64,000 bases of DNA, taken from Halosimplex pelagicum (GTDB lineage: Archaea > Halobacteriota > Halobacteria > Halobacteriales > Haloarculaceae). Location: contig NZ_CP058909.1 in NCBI RefSeq assembly GCF_013415905.1, positions 4,774,001 through 4,838,000 on the forward strand, read 5' to 3'. Below, one piece after another: positions 27,861-36,170 of this stretch. The notes under the pieces are model-generated. The model worked only from the letters and a program-made list of their open reading frames with translations. It did no database searches and had not been told where the DNA came from. The position numbers and the translations under genes were made by a program. Each line of letters opens with the position of its first letter. The first letter of the stretch is position 1.

Positions 27861-29269
27861 CGGTCGACCTCGCCGTCGTCGGGGGGACACTCGCGACCGC
27901 CGACGGCACCGTCGAGGCGGGACTGGCCGTCGACGACGGTCGCATCGCGGCGATCGGCCGCGAGCGGGACCTCCCGGCCGCCGACCGGACCGTCGACGTC
28001 GACGGCCGGGTCGTCATGCCGGGCGTCGTCGATCCGCACGTCCACATAGACGGCTTCAACTCGATCGACAGCTACGAGACGGGAACGGCGGCCGCGGCGC
28101 TGGGCGGCGTCACGTCCGTGATCAACTTCGCGTGGCAGACGTGGACGGGCGAACGCGAGAAACGCGCTGAGGGCTCCGTCTGGGCCGACACGGGCTCGCT
28201 ACGGGACGCCGTCGCACGCCAGCGGGCGAAGGCGAGCGACGCGCTCGTCGACTACGGCCTGCACGCCACCGTGACCGCAGACGACCGCTCGGTGTTCGAC
28301 GAGTTCGCCGAGCTGGCCGAGCTGGGCGTCACGTCGGTGAAGTTCTTCACCGCCTACGACATCGGGCTCTCGAACGGGTTCCTCCGGCTGGCCTTCGAGC
28401 GACTCGCCGCGGAGGACCTCGTCGCGCTCGTCCACACGGAGGACGCGGCGGTCTGCGAGGCGCTCACCGAGCGCCAGCGCGAGCGCGGCGCCGGCGACCC
28501 GACCGACTACCCGGCGGCGCGGCCGGACTACGCCGAGGCGATGGCGCTGGCCGACGCCGTCACCGTCGCCCGCGAGACCGGCTGCAAGTACTACGGCGTC
28601 CACACGTCATCGGCGGCGGCCGCCGCCGAACTCGACGACGCCCGGGAGGACGGCAGCCTGATCCGCGGCGAGACGTGCCCGCACTACCTGGCGCTGACCG
28701 ACGCGGCCTACGCCGAGCAGGGCGCACGGGCGCTGCAGTCGCCGCCGTTGCGCTCGGCGGCCGACGCCGACGCGCTGTTCGACGCGCTCGCCGACGGGGC
28801 GCTGAGCACGGTCGGGACCGACCACGTCGCCTCGACGGCGGCCGAGAAGGCCGTCGACGAGTGGTGGGACTGCCCGTTCGGCGTCAACAGCCTCCAGACG
28901 AGCCTCCCGGTGATGCACGACGAGGCGGTCGTCGAGCGGGGCTGGCCGCTGTCGTCGCTCGTCCGGCTCATGTGTCGCAACCCCGCCGAGACGTTCGGAC
29001 TGCCCCGGAAGGGTCGGCTCGAAGTCGGCGCCGACGCCGACTTCGTCGTCTTCGACCCGACGGCGACCCACCGGGTCGACGCCGCCGACAACGCCTCGCG
29101 GGCCGACTACTCGGTGTACGACGGCCGCGAGGTCACGGGCCGGGTCGCGGAGACCTGGGTCCGCGGCGAGCGCGTCGCGGCCGACGGCGAGGTCGTCGCG
29201 GATCCGGGCCACGGAGCGTACCTCCACCGCGAGATCCCCGACTGGGAGTCGCGAGGGGGCCGGGCGTGA
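27857..29269 (+). CDS. Dihydropyrimidinase/hydantoinase-type amidohydrolase
   Basis: This is 470 residues; ATG overlaps the ABC stop by 4 bases. It is a cyclic-amide amidohydrolase with a binuclear metal site: DPHVHID (His61, His63), the carbamylated Lys162 in TSVKFFTAYD, His193 in LVHTEDA, His249 in YGVHTSS and Asp322 in VGTDHV. These match the D-hydantoinase/dihydropyrimidinase branch; allantoinases and dihydroorotases are close relatives. Proposed reaction: opening a hydantoin, dihydropyrimidine or related ring to an N-carbamoyl amino acid. The next gene can act on that product. The exact substrate is not settled. Confidence 0.9.
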   Translation: MTVDLAVVGGTLATADGTVEAGLAVDDGRIAAIGRERDLPAADRTVDVDGRVVMPGVVDPHVHIDGFNSIDSYETGTAAAALGGVTSVINFAWQTWTGEREKRAEGSVWADTGSLRDAVARQRAKASDALVDYGLHATVTADDRSVFDEFAELAELGVTSVKFFTAYDIGLSNGFLRLAFERLAAEDLVALVHTEDAAVCEALTERQRERGAGDPTDYPAARPDYAEAMALADAVTVARETGCKYYGVHTSSAAAAAELDDAREDGSLIRGETCPHYLALTDAAYAEQGARALQSPPLRSAADADALFDALADGALSTVGTDHVASTAAEKAVDEWWDCPFGVNSLQTSLPVMHDEAVVERGWPLSSLVRLMCRNPAETFGLPRKGRLEVGADADFVVFDPTATHRVDAADNASRADYSVYDGREVTGRVAETWVRGERVAADGEVVADPGHGAYLHREIPDWESRGGRA

Positions 29270-30534
29270 CGGCGGAGATCCCCGTCGACGGGGACGCGCT
29301 CCGGTCGGACATCGAACGCACGGCGCAGTTCGGCGCCATCGACTGCGAGGACGGCATCGGCCGGACGGTGCTCCCGGGGACGCCGGCTAACGGGCAGGCG
29401 CGCTCGTATCTCGTCGACCGGATGGTCGCGGCCGGCCTCGAAGTGCGCGTCGACGCGGTCGGCAACGTCGCCGGTCGGTGGGCGCCGCCGAGCTGCGACC
29501 CCGACGCGGCGCCGGTCGCCGCGGGCAGCCACCTGGACTCGGTCCCCGAGGGCGGCATCTTCGACGGACCGCTGGGCGTCTACGCCGCCCTGGAGAGCGT
29601 ACGCGCCATCGCGGCGAGCGATCTGGCCCTCGACCGCCCGGTCGAGGTGGTCTCGTTCACGGGCGAGGAAGGGACCCGCTTCGCGGACGGCGTCCTCGGG
29701 TCGTCGGTCGCCGCCGGCAACCGGTCGGTCGACGACGCGCTCGCGCTGTCGGACGGCGAGGTCACGCTCGAAACCGCGCTCGACGACATCGGCTTCCGCG
29801 GCGACGGGCGCTTCGACGCCAGCGAGTGGGACGCCTGGCTCGAGCTCCACGTCGAGCAGAGCGGGACGCTCGAACGCGCGGGCTGCCCGGTCGGCGTGGT
29901 CGACTCGATCACCGGCACCACGCGATGTCAGGTCACCATCGAGGGCGAGGCCGACCACGCGGGCACCACCCCGATGGCCGACCGGACGGACGCGCTCGCG
30001 GCGGCCAGCGAGCTCGTCCTCGCGCTCGAATCGGCCGCGACGGAGATCGCGGCGGCCGACAGCGAGTCGGCCGTCGCGACCGTCGGCTCGCTGTCGGTCG
30101 AGCCGGGCGCGACCAACGTCGTCCCCGGCCGCGCGGAGCTGTCGGTCGACATCCGGGACGTCGACCCGGCGTCGATCGAGCGGCTCGCCGACACCCTCGA
30201 AGCGACGCTCTCGGAGCTGCGCGCGGACCGCGGCGTCGCCGTCGAGTACGAGCGGCCCTACGACATCCCGCCGCGGCCGATGGCCGACCGGGTCTACGGC
30301 GCGCTGCGCGACGCGACCTGCCGGCTCGACGTGGCGGCGCGGTCGCTGCATTCGGGCGCCGGCCACGACACGATGGAGGTCGCCGACGCGACCGACGCCG
30401 GGCTCCTCTTTGCCCGCTCGCGGGGCGGCCACTCCCACAGCCCGCTGGAACACACCGACTGGCGCGACTGCACGCTCGCGACGCGAGTGCTCGCGACCGC
30501 GCTCGCCGACCTCGCCGGAGCGACCGACGCGTGA
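29266..30534 (+). CDS. M20-family N-carbamoyl-amino-acid/ureidopropionase-type hydrolase
   Basis: This is 422 residues from GTG 29266 (GTGA overlap). Metal ligands of the M20 amidase family are visible: His89 in GSHLDS, Asp100 in FDGPLGVY, the general base pair Glu134-Glu135 in TGEEGTRF, His195 in ELHVEQSG and His near 366 in HSGAGHD. The family removes the carbamoyl group from N-carbamoyl-amino acids or ureidoglycolate/allantoate, giving ammonia, CO2 and the amino acid. Placement after the hydantoinase makes it the second step of one pathway. Confidence 0.9.
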   Translation: MTAEIPVDGDALRSDIERTAQFGAIDCEDGIGRTVLPGTPANGQARSYLVDRMVAAGLEVRVDAVGNVAGRWAPPSCDPDAAPVAAGSHLDSVPEGGIFDGPLGVYAALESVRAIAASDLALDRPVEVVSFTGEEGTRFADGVLGSSVAAGNRSVDDALALSDGEVTLETALDDIGFRGDGRFDASEWDAWLELHVEQSGTLERAGCPVGVVDSITGTTRCQVTIEGEADHAGTTPMADRTDALAAASELVLALESAATEIAAADSESAVATVGSLSVEPGATNVVPGRAELSVDIRDVDPASIERLADTLEATLSELRADRGVAVEYERPYDIPPRPMADRVYGALRDATCRLDVAARSLHSGAGHDTMEVADATDAGLLFARSRGGHSHSPLEHTDWRDCTLATRVLATALADLAGATDA

Positions 30535-30700
30535 GACTCGGCGTCCGCGGTCGGCAGCGAGCGGCCTCTCGGAAATTGCACTACGATCACCGCGACCGGC
30601 GGGTCGCAGACGACGCGACGACGGCGCGCGGCGGAAACGAACCGGACGACGCGACGGAACCGACGACGAAGCGATCCCGCGGACCACAGACGAGATACCC

Positions 30701-31129
30701 ATGAGCGAGTTACTGTTCGAAATACACGAACGGACGTACACGGCATCGATCCTCGAATCGGAGGCACCGGAGTCGGTCGCGGCGATGCGGGACTTTCTCC
30801 CGCTGCGCTCGGAGCTGCTCCACGTTCGCTGGAGCGGCCACGCGACCTGGGTCGAGATCGACGAGGTCAACCTCCCGGAGCTACCCCGGGAGAACCACAC
30901 GGTCTACCCCTCGCGGGGGGACGTGCTCCTCTACCCCGGCTACCGCAACGAGCAGGAGATCCTCCTCGCGTGCGGGCCGACCTGCTTCAAGAGCCCGGCC
31001 GGCGAACTGGCGGGCAACCACGTCGCGACGCTCGACGCGTCGCGCGAGGAGTTACGCGAACTGGAGGAGCTGACCCTGCAGGAGGGCGCCCAGGACATCG
31101 CGGTGTCGTTCACGGAGGGCGAGCGATGA
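30701..31129 (+). CDS. DUF3830 family protein
   Basis: This is 142 residues. The sequence has the beta-rich pattern of the cyclophilin-like DUF3830 family: HATWVEIDEVNLPELPREN, then SRGDVLLYPGYRNEQEILLA, with GPTCFKSPAGELAGN near the C terminus. In other organisms such genes often lie beside hydantoinases and related amidohydrolases, as here. No catalytic function has been established to my knowledge. It begins 166 bases after the hydrolase with no clear promoter, so it is probably the continuation of the operon. Confidence 0.8.
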   Translation: MSELLFEIHERTYTASILESEAPESVAAMRDFLPLRSELLHVRWSGHATWVEIDEVNLPELPRENHTVYPSRGDVLLYPGYRNEQEILLACGPTCFKSPAGELAGNHVATLDASREELRELEELTLQEGAQDIAVSFTEGER

Positions 31130-32034
31130 CGGACATCCTCGTCCTCCCCCACAAGATCCACGGGCTCTCGGCGGCCGAGTACGCCGAGACGCTGCGCGAG
31201 CGGTTTCCCGAGTTCGACGTGGCCTACGCGGAGACGCCGGCCGAAGAGCGGCGGCTGATCGCGGAGGCGCGGGTTGTGACGGGCTACGAGATCTCCGCCG
31301 ACCTGCTCGCGACGGCCGAGCGGCTCGAACTGTTCGTCTGCACGTTCGCCGGCACCGGGCACCTCCCGCTCGAAGCGCTGGACGACCACGGCGTCGCCGT
31401 CGAGAACGCCTCGGGCGTCCACGGCCCGAACACCGCCGAGCAGGTGCTGGGCTATCTGCTGACGTTCGTCCGTCGCCTCGACAGGGGGTGGCGCCAGGAG
31501 CGCCGGGGCGAGTGGCGCCACTACCAGGCGGGCGAGTTGAAGGGGTCGACGGCGACGGTCGTCGGTCAGGGCCCCATCGGCGAGACGATCGTCGACCGCC
31601 TGCAGGCGTTCGACGTGCATACGATCGGCGTCCGGTACACGCCGTCGAAGGGCGGTCCCGCGGACGAGGTCATCGGCTTCGACGAGGCGGACCTCCAGGC
31701 GGCGTTCGCCGAGACCGACCATCTGGTCCTGGCCTGTCCGCTCACCGATCTGACCGAGCGGCTCGTCGACGAGCGGGCGTTCCGCACGCTCCCGACCGAG
31801 GCGACGCTCGTCAACGTCGCTCGCGGCGAAGTCGTGGACACCGACGCGCTGGTCGACGCGCTGCGGACCAATCAGATCCGCGGCGCCGCGCTCGACGTGA
31901 CCGACCCCGAACCGCTCCCGGCGAGCCACCCGCTGTGGTCGCTGGGGAACTGCCACGTCACGCCGCACAACGCCGGCCACACGCCCGAGTACTGGAACCG
32001 CTGTGCGGACATCCTCGACGACGCGCTCGCGTAG
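31126..32034 (+). CDS. D-2-hydroxyacid dehydrogenase family protein
   Basis: This is 302 residues; ATG overlaps the DUF3830 stop (ATGA). It has the NAD(P)-binding motif VGQGPIG about mid-protein. Catalytic residues of the D-isomer-specific family are in place: Arg in NVARGEV, Glu in DVTDPEPLP and His in TPHNAGHT. It should interconvert a 2-oxoacid and a 2-hydroxyacid. It may process the carbon skeleton left after deamination of the amino acid made by the hydantoinase pathway. That link is inferred from operon position. Confidence 0.85.
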   Translation: MTDILVLPHKIHGLSAAEYAETLRERFPEFDVAYAETPAEERRLIAEARVVTGYEISADLLATAERLELFVCTFAGTGHLPLEALDDHGVAVENASGVHGPNTAEQVLGYLLTFVRRLDRGWRQERRGEWRHYQAGELKGSTATVVGQGPIGETIVDRLQAFDVHTIGVRYTPSKGGPADEVIGFDEADLQAAFAETDHLVLACPLTDLTERLVDERAFRTLPTEATLVNVARGEVVDTDALVDALRTNQIRGAALDVTDPEPLPASHPLWSLGNCHVTPHNAGHTPEYWNRCADILDDALA

Positions 32035-32154
32035 TCGCCGGAGGGATCCGCGCGCGAACGACTCGCGCCACTCCCGCGGAGACGCGTCCCGGCGTGTGGC
32101 GAGCGACCCCCTCGCCGGCCGAACAGCTAAGTCCGCGGGCGCTCACTTCCGGTC

Positions 32155-32295
32155 GTGAACGCGCTCGACCGCTTCGACGAGCCTGCGTGGATCACCGCCG
32201 CGGCGACGCTGGTCAGTTACGGCCTGATACTCGCGGTCCTGTTCGCGCTGCTGTTCGTCGTTCCGTTCCTCGTCTACTCGCAGGTGCTGGCCTGA
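32155..32295 (+). CDS. Small single-TM membrane protein (46 residues)
   Basis: GTG at 32155 opens a 46-residue protein with start NALDRFDEPAWITAAATLVS followed by one strong membrane helix, GLILAVLFALLFVVPFLVY. A CTAAG box (about 32125-32130) is ~28 bases upstream. The layout of a short polar N terminus, AWI motif and one helix matches small haloarchaeal membrane proteins I have seen. No function is known. It is convergent with the lipoprotein gene that follows. Confidence 0.6.
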   Translation: MNALDRFDEPAWITAAATLVSYGLILAVLFALLFVVPFLVYSQVLA

Positions 32296-32335
32296 CCGAC
32301 AGCGGCGGGTCCGACGGCGGGCGCCGAACGGTCGA

Positions 32336-32815
32336 TCAGTCCTCGCCGGTCGTCGCGCTCATCCCGTGTCCGTACACCGAGATAGCGACGAAGAAGTCCT
32401 CCGACGAGTCGTCGACTTCGACCCAGACGCCGATCCTCTCGCCGTTGTCGGCCGACACCTGAACGTACAGCAGCCCGAATGCGCTCGAATCGTCCAGCGG
32501 CCTCGCGGCGGCGTCGGGCGCTATCGACAGGTCGTAGCTGTCCGTCCACTCGAACCGGGACTCGTCGACCGATCCGTCCGCCGCGGCCGCCTCGAAGTCC
32601 TCGCGGAACGAGTCCGGTCGGTCGTCCAGCGGGTCGACGGGCCCGATCTTCAACACCCGCAGGTCGATGCTCCGACGGGCCCCGCTCTCGTTCTCGACGA
32701 CGTACGGTGGCCGGTCCGCGGATTCGCGGCCGACGGCGAGCGAGCAGCCGGCCACCGAAGCCGTCGCGGCGACCGCGGGGACCGCCGCGAGCAGGCTCCG
32801 ACGCGTCGGCTCCAT
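32336..32815 (-). CDS. Predicted Tat-exported lipoprotein
   Basis: This is 159 residues from ATG 32815. The signal TRRSLLAAVPAVAATASVAG has a twin arginine (residues 5-6) and lipobox Cys24. The mature part is acidic with no recognised domain. The ATG shares one base with the stop of the upstream DUF5800 gene (TGATG), so the two are translationally coupled. A GTG start 3 bases earlier is possible. Confidence 0.7.
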   Translation of the reverse strand: MEPTRRSLLAAVPAVAATASVAGCSLAVGRESADRPPYVVENESGARRSIDLRVLKIGPVDPLDDRPDSFREDFEAAAADGSVDESRFEWTDSYDLSIAPDAAARPLDDSSAFGLLYVQVSADNGERIGVWVEVDDSSEDFFVAISVYGHGMSATTGED

Positions 32816-33012
32816 CACTCCACGATGTCGGCGATTCGGCGGGCTTCGCCCGATACCGACGGGTCCTTCTCGACCAGCCTGAGCACCTCGTGGTCGGTGA
32901 CCTCGGGGTAGGGCTTCTCCGTGGCGTCCTCGATGAGCGACTTCTCCAGGCGGAAGTCGTGGCCCTCGTAGACCACGTCGACGCCCTGTTCGTCGAACGA
33001 GAGTACGGTCAT
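32815..33012 (-). CDS. DUF5800 family protein
   Basis: This is 65 residues from ATG 33012. The sequence MTVLSFDEQGVDVVYEGHDF with LEKSLIEDATEKPYPEVTDH after it is close to a small family widespread in haloarchaea (DUF5800, as I recall). It is soluble, with no motif of known activity. The upstream part of the open frame is not conserved-looking, so MTVLSF is taken as start. First gene of a two-gene unit with the lipoprotein. Confidence 0.75.
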   Translation of the reverse strand: MTVLSFDEQGVDVVYEGHDFRLEKSLIEDATEKPYPEVTDHEVLRLVEKDPSVSGEARRIADIVE

Positions 33013-33136
33013 GCCCGACGGTAGGCCGGGGGCGGGTAAATATCTGGAGATCCGCGCGCCGCTCCGTTCCGGGCCGCCCTCGCCCACACCCGCACCGTCA
33101 GACACGCGTCAGACGGGCGTCGTGCGCGGTGTGAGG

Positions 33137-33145
33137 CTTTATTAC
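33137..33145 (+). promoter_or_regulatory. TATA-like box of the bactofilin-like gene
   Basis: CTTTATTAC is centred 27 bases ahead of GTG 33168, predicting a leaderless transcript and supporting the GTG start. Confidence 0.55.
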
Positions 33146-33167
33146 GACCGAAATCGCTATAGACGGT

Positions 33168-34385
33168 GTGCCGATCCGCTCGGACCCGCTCGACGAACTG
33201 ACGATCCCCGACGGAACCACGGTCGAGGAGCACGACCTGGTGACCGACGGGGACGTGATCGTCGGCGGGCAGAGCACCGTCGAGTTCGGCGTCCGCGGCG
33301 ACGACGTCATGGCGGGCGAGCGGGTCACCTTCGACGGCCACATCGAGGCCGAGGGCGACTGCCGGCTGGACATGTGGAGCGAGGTCGAGGCGGACGTGCT
33401 CGTCGGCGGCGACGCCTACCTCGGCGAGCGAACGCGCGTCGGCGGCGAGCTCAAGGTCGCCGGCAACGTCGACATCGGCGACGACGTGGACATCGAGGAG
33501 AGCTTCGAGGCCAGCGGCCACATCGTCATCCGCAACCCGATGCCGACGGTCGTCTTCCTCGTCGTCTACCTCTCGCAGCTGCTGCGCATCGGCGAGGAGG
33601 AGGCCGCCGAGGACCTGGCGAGCCAGCTCGTCGACGCCGAGGACGACGAGGCCCAGCCCGTCGTGATCCCCCGGGGCGCCCGCGTCAGCGACGACGCCTG
33701 GCGCGTCTCGACGCCGGCGACCGTCGGCGACGACTGTCGCCTTCACGGAAATATCCGCGCCGAGTCGCTCGATGTGGGCAGCGACAACACGGTCTTCGGG
33801 AGCCTCCGCGCCCGCGGCGACGTGACGGTCGGCCCCGACACTGAGATCAAAGGCGACGTAACCACCCGCGGCGGCGACGTGTCCGTCGCGAAGGGCGCGA
33901 CCGTCTGGGGCGACATCTCCGCCGAGGACGTGGCGCTCCACGAACACGCCGTCGTCGAGGGGAAGATCCGCGTCAGCGGCGAACTCACGCAGGTCCGCGA
34001 CGCGCTCGGCCCCGACCCCGCAGACGGCGGGACCGACCCGGACGGGGACGACGAAGCGGCGGCCGATACCGGAGACGGATCGACCGACGACGCCGACTCG
34101 GAGGCTCCCGACTCAGCCGAGTCGGCCGACGGCGAGACCGCCGAGCCGGCCGGCGACGAGGGCGAGGAGCCCGCCGCGACCGACGGGACGGAGACCGACG
34201 CCGGCGACGCGGACGAGCCGGTCGACGAGCCCGCGGGCGAGTCGGCGGACGACCCGCCGGCCGTCGAGAGCCGCGAGGCGGTCGAGTCCGAGCTGGACGG
34301 CGTCGTCCCGATGATGGGCGCCGAGCCCGACCACAGCGAGAACGGCCACGACGACGACGCCGAGATCGCTCCGGACGCGGACTGA
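33168..34385 (+). CDS. Bactofilin-like polymer-forming protein with acidic tail
   Basis: This is 405 residues from a GTG. Residues ~15-115 and ~175-280 are short repeated beta turns of the bactofilin (polymer-forming cytoskeletal) type, such as VIVGGQSTVEFGVRGDD and LHGNIRAESLDVGSDN. A hydrophobic stretch PMPTVVFLVVYLSQLLRI at about 125-142 separates the two halves and may contact the membrane. The last ~120 residues are a disordered tail of Asp, Glu, Ala and Gly. In bacteria such proteins form filaments that shape the cell or place enzymes. No partner gene is adjacent here. Confidence 0.75.
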   Translation: MPIRSDPLDELTIPDGTTVEEHDLVTDGDVIVGGQSTVEFGVRGDDVMAGERVTFDGHIEAEGDCRLDMWSEVEADVLVGGDAYLGERTRVGGELKVAGNVDIGDDVDIEESFEASGHIVIRNPMPTVVFLVVYLSQLLRIGEEEAAEDLASQLVDAEDDEAQPVVIPRGARVSDDAWRVSTPATVGDDCRLHGNIRAESLDVGSDNTVFGSLRARGDVTVGPDTEIKGDVTTRGGDVSVAKGATVWGDISAEDVALHEHAVVEGKIRVSGELTQVRDALGPDPADGGTDPDGDDEAAADTGDGSTDDADSEAPDSAESADGETAEPAGDEGEEPAATDGTETDAGDADEPVDEPAGESADDPPAVESREAVESELDGVVPMMGAEPDHSENGHDDDAEIAPDAD

Positions 34386-34444
34386 CCGCGGCGCGGGGGA
34401 CAGCGACCGAAAGCGGCTTTTCCCGGCCGGCGGTACTCGATGAC

Positions 34445-35626
34445 ATGCTCTCTATCGCGCTTGCCGGCAAACCGAACGCCGGCAAGTCGACCTTCTACAA
34501 GGCGGCGACGATGGCCGACGTGGACGTGGGCAACTACCCGTTCACGACCATCGACGCCAACCGCGGCGTCACCCACGTCCGCACCGACTGCCCCTGTCTC
34601 GACCGCGAGGAGCGCTGCGGGCGGGAGAACTGCCACGACGGCAAGCGGTTCGTCCCCGTCGAGTTGCTCGACGTGGCCGGCCTCGTCCCCGGCGCCCACG
34701 AGGGCCGCGGCCTGGGTAACCAGTTCCTCGACGAACTCTCGAACGCCGACGCCATCCTCCACGTCGTCGACGCTTCCGGCGGGACCGACGAGGAGGGTGA
34801 ACCCGTCGAGGTGGGCGAGCACGACCCCGTCGAGGACCTGCAGTTTATCGAGGAGGAGATGGACCTGTGGCTCGCCAGCATCGTCGACCGCAACTGGGAG
34901 GGCATCGAACGAGCCTCCCGCTCGCCCGACTTCGACATCGACGAGGAACTCGCGGATCTCCTGACCGGCGTCGGCGCGACCGAGCTGGACGTGGCCCGCA
35001 CGCTACGGGATCTGGACTACCCCGACGACCCGATCCAGTGGACCGACGAGCATCGCGAGGAACTCGCCGCCGAGATCCGGGCGCGCACGAAACCCATCGT
35101 CGTCGTCGCGAACAAGGCCGACGTGGCACCCCCCGAGAACCTCCAGGCGCTCAAGGAGCGCAACGAGGCGACCATCCCCACCACCGCCGACGGCGAACTG
35201 GCCCTCCGGAAGGCCGCCGAGGCGGGCGTCGTCGACTACGACCCGGGGGATCGGGACTTCGAGATCGTCGGCGACGTGAGCGACCAGCAGGCGGAGGGTC
35301 TCGAACAGATCCGCGAGGTGATGGCCGAACACGGGGGGACCGGCGTCCAGCAGGCGCTCGACACGGCCGTATACGACGTATTAGACCAGATCACGGCGTA
35401 CCCCGTCCAGGACGAGACGCACTGGACCGACGGCCAGGGCAACGCGCTGCCCGACGCGTTCCTGCTCGGAGAGGGCTCGACGCCGAAGGACCTGGCCTAC
35501 GCCGTCCACTCGGACATCGGCGACGGCTACCTCCACGCCGTCGACGCCCGGAAAAACATGCGGATCAGTGACGAGGAGGAACTGGACGAGGGCGACGTGA
35601 TCAAGATCGTCTCGACGGCGAACTGA
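34445..35626 (+). CDS. ychF: YchF/OLA1-family ATPase
   Basis: This is 393 residues, an Obg-related P-loop NTPase that prefers ATP and binds ribosomes. Walker A GKPNAGKST is at 8-16, the switch region DVDVGNYPFTTID follows, and the G3-type motif is LLDVAGLVPGAHEGRGLG. The archaeal form has a Cys-rich insert (CPCLDREERCGRENC, ~residues 52-66). A C-terminal TGS domain ends in DEGDVIKIVSTAN. It is a stress/translation-associated housekeeping gene with its own transcription unit. Confidence 0.92.
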   Translation: MLSIALAGKPNAGKSTFYKAATMADVDVGNYPFTTIDANRGVTHVRTDCPCLDREERCGRENCHDGKRFVPVELLDVAGLVPGAHEGRGLGNQFLDELSNADAILHVVDASGGTDEEGEPVEVGEHDPVEDLQFIEEEMDLWLASIVDRNWEGIERASRSPDFDIDEELADLLTGVGATELDVARTLRDLDYPDDPIQWTDEHREELAAEIRARTKPIVVVANKADVAPPENLQALKERNEATIPTTADGELALRKAAEAGVVDYDPGDRDFEIVGDVSDQQAEGLEQIREVMAEHGGTGVQQALDTAVYDVLDQITAYPVQDETHWTDGQGNALPDAFLLGEGSTPKDLAYAVHSDIGDGYLHAVDARKNMRISDEEELDEGDVIKIVSTAN

Positions 35627-35662
35627 GCGGGCGGCGGACCGGGCGCCGGACCCGACGGCCCG

Positions 35663-36103
35663 TCACCCGGAGAGACGGGCCCAGAGACGGGCGAACAGGC
35701 CCGGGTTCGACGAGTCCGACCCCTCACCGGAGTCGGCGAGCGACCAGCCGGCGGCGTCGGCCACTTCCGCGGGCGTGCGGTACTCCCACCCGGTCGCGTC
35801 GGCGATCCGGCGGTCTTCGGGCGTCGTGCCGACGAAGACGTGCCGCGGCGCGTCGCTGGACTCGCGGATACCCTCCATGATGAGCCAGATGTCCCGGTCG
35901 CCCAGTTCGTAGTCCTGTTCGATGTCGCGGTCGGCGAGGAAGGCGCGGACTGCGTCGGTGTCGTTGGCGACGACGCCGACGTAGCGGCTCCACTCGCGGG
36001 CGTCGGTGACCACCGCCCCAGGGTCGGCGAACGCGCGGATCGCAGACAGTTCGAACGCCAAGGTCATCTCGCCGGACCGTACGCCGTCCGCGGCGATGCT
36101 CAT
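35663..36103 (-). CDS. Conserved haloarchaeal protein of unknown function
   Basis: This is 146 residues, soluble and acidic. It has a regular alpha/beta pattern: [20 protein letters not shown], then [20 protein letters not shown] and [21 protein letters not shown] see no catalytic signature. An alternative start is the ATG of MTLAF at 36067. It lies 67 bases downstream of the GMP-reductase-like gene on the same strand and could be co-transcribed. It converges with ychF. Confidence 0.65.
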   Translation of the reverse strand: MSIAADGVRSGEMTLAFELSAIRAFADPGAVVTDAREWSRYVGVVANDTDAVRAFLADRDIEQDYELGDRDIWLIMEGIRESSDAPRHVFVGTTPEDRRIADATGWEYRTPAEVADAAGWSLADSGEGSDSSNPGLFARLWARLSG

Positions 36104-36170
36104 GGCCGGACCTTCGGCGGCCTCGGTGAAAACAACCGCGCCGGTCCGCTCGCCGACCCCGCCGGGAGCC

